This document shows positions 6,297 to 8,286 of a stretch of DNA of 8,286 bases, piece by piece. This DNA is from an uncultured Bacteroidota bacterium (GTDB taxonomy: Bacteria; Bacteroidota; Bacteroidia; Chitinophagales; Chitinophagaceae). The position numbers and the translations under genes were made by a program. The stretch lies in contig CALLKA010000144.1 in NCBI GenBank assembly GCA_938008665.1, positions 1 through 8,286 on the forward strand, given 5' to 3'. Under the pieces are notes generated by a model that was not told the origin of the DNA, searched no databases, and saw nothing but the letters and a program-made list of their open reading frames with translations. Position 1 is the stretch's first letter. Each line of letters begins with the position of its first letter.

Positions 6297-6304
6297 TAAC
6301 TTTG
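6297..6304 (+). promoter_or_regulatory. Putative promoter of the ABC-F gene, -7 box
   Basis: The plus strand reads TAACTTTG, an exact TAnnTTTG match, 20 bp before the ATG at 6325. The expected leader is about 16 nt and A-rich, as is common in this phylum. The -33 region is not well matched. It is divergent from the lipoprotein promoter, with the two -7 boxes 25 bp apart. Confidence 0.45.
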
Positions 6305-6324
6305 CGGTCTGAATTGAAAAAAGT

Positions 6325-8286
6325 ATGCTAATAGGATTACAAAATGTAACATTTGAGTTTGGAGCAAGGGCAATTGTGAGTGAAGCAACTTGGCATATTC
6401 AACCAGGCGAACGCATCGGATTAATTGGCTATAACGGTACCGGTAAATCCACCCTTTTGAAATTATTAGTGGGTCAGTTAACCCCTTCCAAAGGAACAAT
6501 TGAAAAAGGAAAGGATACGACCATTGGCTATTTGCATCAGGATTTATTAAGTTTTGATACCAGCGAATCCATCACCGAAGTGGCATTAGGTGCATTTGAA
6601 AGAGTGCGTGAGTTAGAAAAAGAAGTTGAAAAATTAGGGGTTGAATTAGAAGCAAATCCTGAGGACAATGACTTACTCATAAAATATACGGACGCTTTAC
6701 ATGAAATTGATTTGTTAGACGGTTATAATATTAATCATAAAGCGGAGGAAGTTTTACATGGATTAGGTTTTACAACCAAGGATTTATCTCGACCTTATTT
6801 GGAATTCAGTGGCGGTTGGAGGATGCGTGTTTTATTAGCAAAAATGATTTTACAAGCACCAGATGTATTATTACTGGATGAGCCTACGAATCACTTGGAT
6901 TTACCAAGTATTGAATGGCTTGAAAAATATTTGATTCATTACAAAGGCAGTGTAGTTATTGTAAGTCACGATAAATATTTCTTGAATAAAATGGTGAACA
7001 AAATTGTGGAGGTTTACCAACAACAATTAAATTTTTATACCGGCGATTACGAATACTATGAAATTGAAAAAGTACAAAGAGTAGAAATACAACAACGTGC
7101 ATTTGAAAATCAACAAGATTATATTCGTCAGCAAGAAAAGTTCATTGAGCGATTTAAAGCAAAAGCATCAAAGGCTGCTGCTGCACAGAGTATACAAAAG
7201 CGTTTAGATAGATTAGATGTGATTGAAGATGTTCAAATTGAACGCCCTAATATTCGAATTAACTTTGCTGTAGAAAAAACACCTGGAAAAGTTTTGGTTG
7301 ACTTAAAAGGCATTAGCAAGTCCTACCCTAAACAAGTCATCTTAGAAAATGCGTTTGCAGAAATTGAACGTGGTGATAAAATTGCTTTGATTGGCGCCAA
7401 TGGTAAAGGTAAATCCACCCTTCTTAGAATTGTAGCAGGTATGGAAGGCTATGAAGGAGAAAGAGTTTGGGGGCATAATGTGGACGAAAGCTTTTATGCA
7501 CAGCACCAATTGGAATCTTTAAATTTAAGCAATACTATTTTACAGGAAGTACAAGAATGTGGCACTAAAAAAACCGATTTAGAACTTCGTGCGCTATTGG
7601 GTTGTTTCCTTTTTGGTGGAGATGAAATTGACAAAAAAATTAAAGTATTGAGTGGTGGTGAAAAAGCAAGAGTCGCACTCACAAAAACAATTATAAGCAA
7701 GGCCAACTTTTTAATGTTGGATGAACCTACGAATCACTTGGACATGGTTACCGTTGAGTTATTAGCGGAGGCTTTAAATAAATATGATGGTAGTATTATT
7801 TTAGTAAGTCACGATCGTTTCTTTATTTCTAAAACAGCGAATAAGATTTGGGAAATTGAGGACGAAAAAATCATAGAATTTAAAGGGGGTTACCAAGAAT
7901 GGCTTGAATGGAAGGAAAGAATGGCGAAAGCAAAAGTAGCGTCTACGGAGCCTACAAAAAATACCAACACCAAGGAAAATAAAAAACAATCAAAGCCGGA
8001 ACCAGTCGTTAAAGCGGTTGAACCTAATGTGGCTATTGATAAAGAATTACAAAAGCAAATACAAAAATTACAACGCGTCATTGCGCAATTGGAGCAAAAT
8101 ATTGAAACATTGCAAAAGGAAAAATTAGATATAGAGTCACAAATGGCCGATCCTACGATTTATTCTGATACCCAAAAGTTTCATGTAGTAGAAAAAAGTT
8201 ACCAGGATAAAAATGCCTTGATTAGATCTATGAATAAGGAATATGAAATTGCTTTTAATGATTTACTAGTTTTAGAAAGCAAATAA
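6325..8286 (+). CDS. ABC-F family ATPase (ribosome-associated, Uup/YheS-like)
   Basis: This is a 653-residue protein with two ABC ATPase domains and no membrane segments, the ABC-F plan. Domain 1: Walker A GYNGTGKS (35-42), Q-loop near Q72, signature FSGGWRM (161-167), Walker B LLLDEPTNHLD (182-192), then VIVSHDKYF. Domain 2: Walker A GANGKGKS (357-364), signature LSGGEKA (442-448), Walker B LMLDEPTNHLD (463-473), then ILVSHDRFF. Both catalytic glutamates (E186, E467) are present. The charged inter-domain linker, with RQQEKFIERFKAKASKA, is the segment that reaches the tRNA/peptidyl-transferase region in studied members. A Lys/Pro/Thr-rich hinge (about 540-572) leads to a C-terminal coiled coil (573-653), as in Uup-like proteins. 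Housekeeping relief of ribosome stalling is more likely than antibiotic protection, but sequence alone does not settle this. The stop codon ends the window, so any downstream operon partner is unseen. Confidence 0.95.
   Translation: MLIGLQNVTFEFGARAIVSEATWHIQPGERIGLIGYNGTGKSTLLKLLVGQLTPSKGTIEKGKDTTIGYLHQDLLSFDTSESITEVALGAFERVRELEKEVEKLGVELEANPEDNDLLIKYTDALHEIDLLDGYNINHKAEEVLHGLGFTTKDLSRPYLEFSGGWRMRVLLAKMILQAPDVLLLDEPTNHLDLPSIEWLEKYLIHYKGSVVIVSHDKYFLNKMVNKIVEVYQQQLNFYTGDYEYYEIEKVQRVEIQQRAFENQQDYIRQQEKFIERFKAKASKAAAAQSIQKRLDRLDVIEDVQIERPNIRINFAVEKTPGKVLVDLKGISKSYPKQVILENAFAEIERGDKIALIGANGKGKSTLLRIVAGMEGYEGERVWGHNVDESFYAQHQLESLNLSNTILQEVQECGTKKTDLELRALLGCFLFGGDEIDKKIKVLSGGEKARVALTKTIISKANFLMLDEPTNHLDMVTVELLAEALNKYDGSIILVSHDRFFISKTANKIWEIEDEKIIEFKGGYQEWLEWKERMAKAKVASTEPTKNTNTKENKKQSKPEPVVKAVEPNVAIDKELQKQIQKLQRVIAQLEQNIETLQKEKLDIESQMADPTIYSDTQKFHVVEKSYQDKNALIRSMNKEYEIAFNDLLVLESK

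Noticed and set aside
6883..7742. A 17-bp identical direct repeat (6883-6899 and 7726-7742)
   Set aside because: Both copies encode the PTNHLD part of the Walker B motif in the two ABC domains; protein conservation plus shared codon choice explains it.

Overview
The window looks like chromosomal DNA of a Bacteroidota bacterium, most likely close to the Chitinophagaceae; the placement is inferred from protein style, not from a marker RNA. The clues are A+T-rich DNA, TAnnTTTG-type -7 boxes in front of several genes, little Shine-Dalgarno signal, a ThrRS/IF3/L35/L20 gene string, a KMSKR-type IleS segment, and secreted proteins with C-terminal domains of a kind seen in this phylum.

Layout. Positions 1-807 (minus) hold an open frame that runs off the left edge. 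Its first ~128 residues are the Rossmann domain of a Gfo/Idh/MocA oxidoreductase and the rest is the second half of the catalytic domain of isoleucyl-tRNA synthetase, in the same frame with no stop. This is either a real deletion/fusion or a chimeric assembly join. A strong intrinsic terminator (826-860) separates it from the translation cluster thrS-infC-rpmI-rplT (4311 down to 880, minus). A second strong terminator lies between infC and rpmI, and its T-tract runs directly into a good Bacteroidota promoter and a foldable leader for rpmI-rplT. The ribosomal-protein pair therefore seems to have its own control.

The 70-bp gap at 4312-4380 carries divergent promoter boxes for thrS and for a secreted 430-residue protein (4381-5673, plus) of unknown function: signal peptide, beta-rich N-domain, Lys/Thr/Asn/Ser/Ala linker, conserved-looking C-domain. 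It converges, with 5 bp between stop codons, on a small lipoprotein gene (5679-6251, minus) resembling the DUF3347 family. A second divergent promoter region leads to an ABC-F ATPase gene (6325-8286, plus), whose stop codon is the last three bases of the window.

The cluster encodes translation functions: tRNA-Thr charging, initiation, and two large-subunit proteins; the ABC-F protein probably also acts on the ribosome. The two envelope proteins have no evident link to it. I saw no tRNA, rRNA, CRISPR array, insertion sequence, phage gene or defence system. The most notable item is the oxidoreductase/IleS chimera; I do not see a convincing new multi-gene system.
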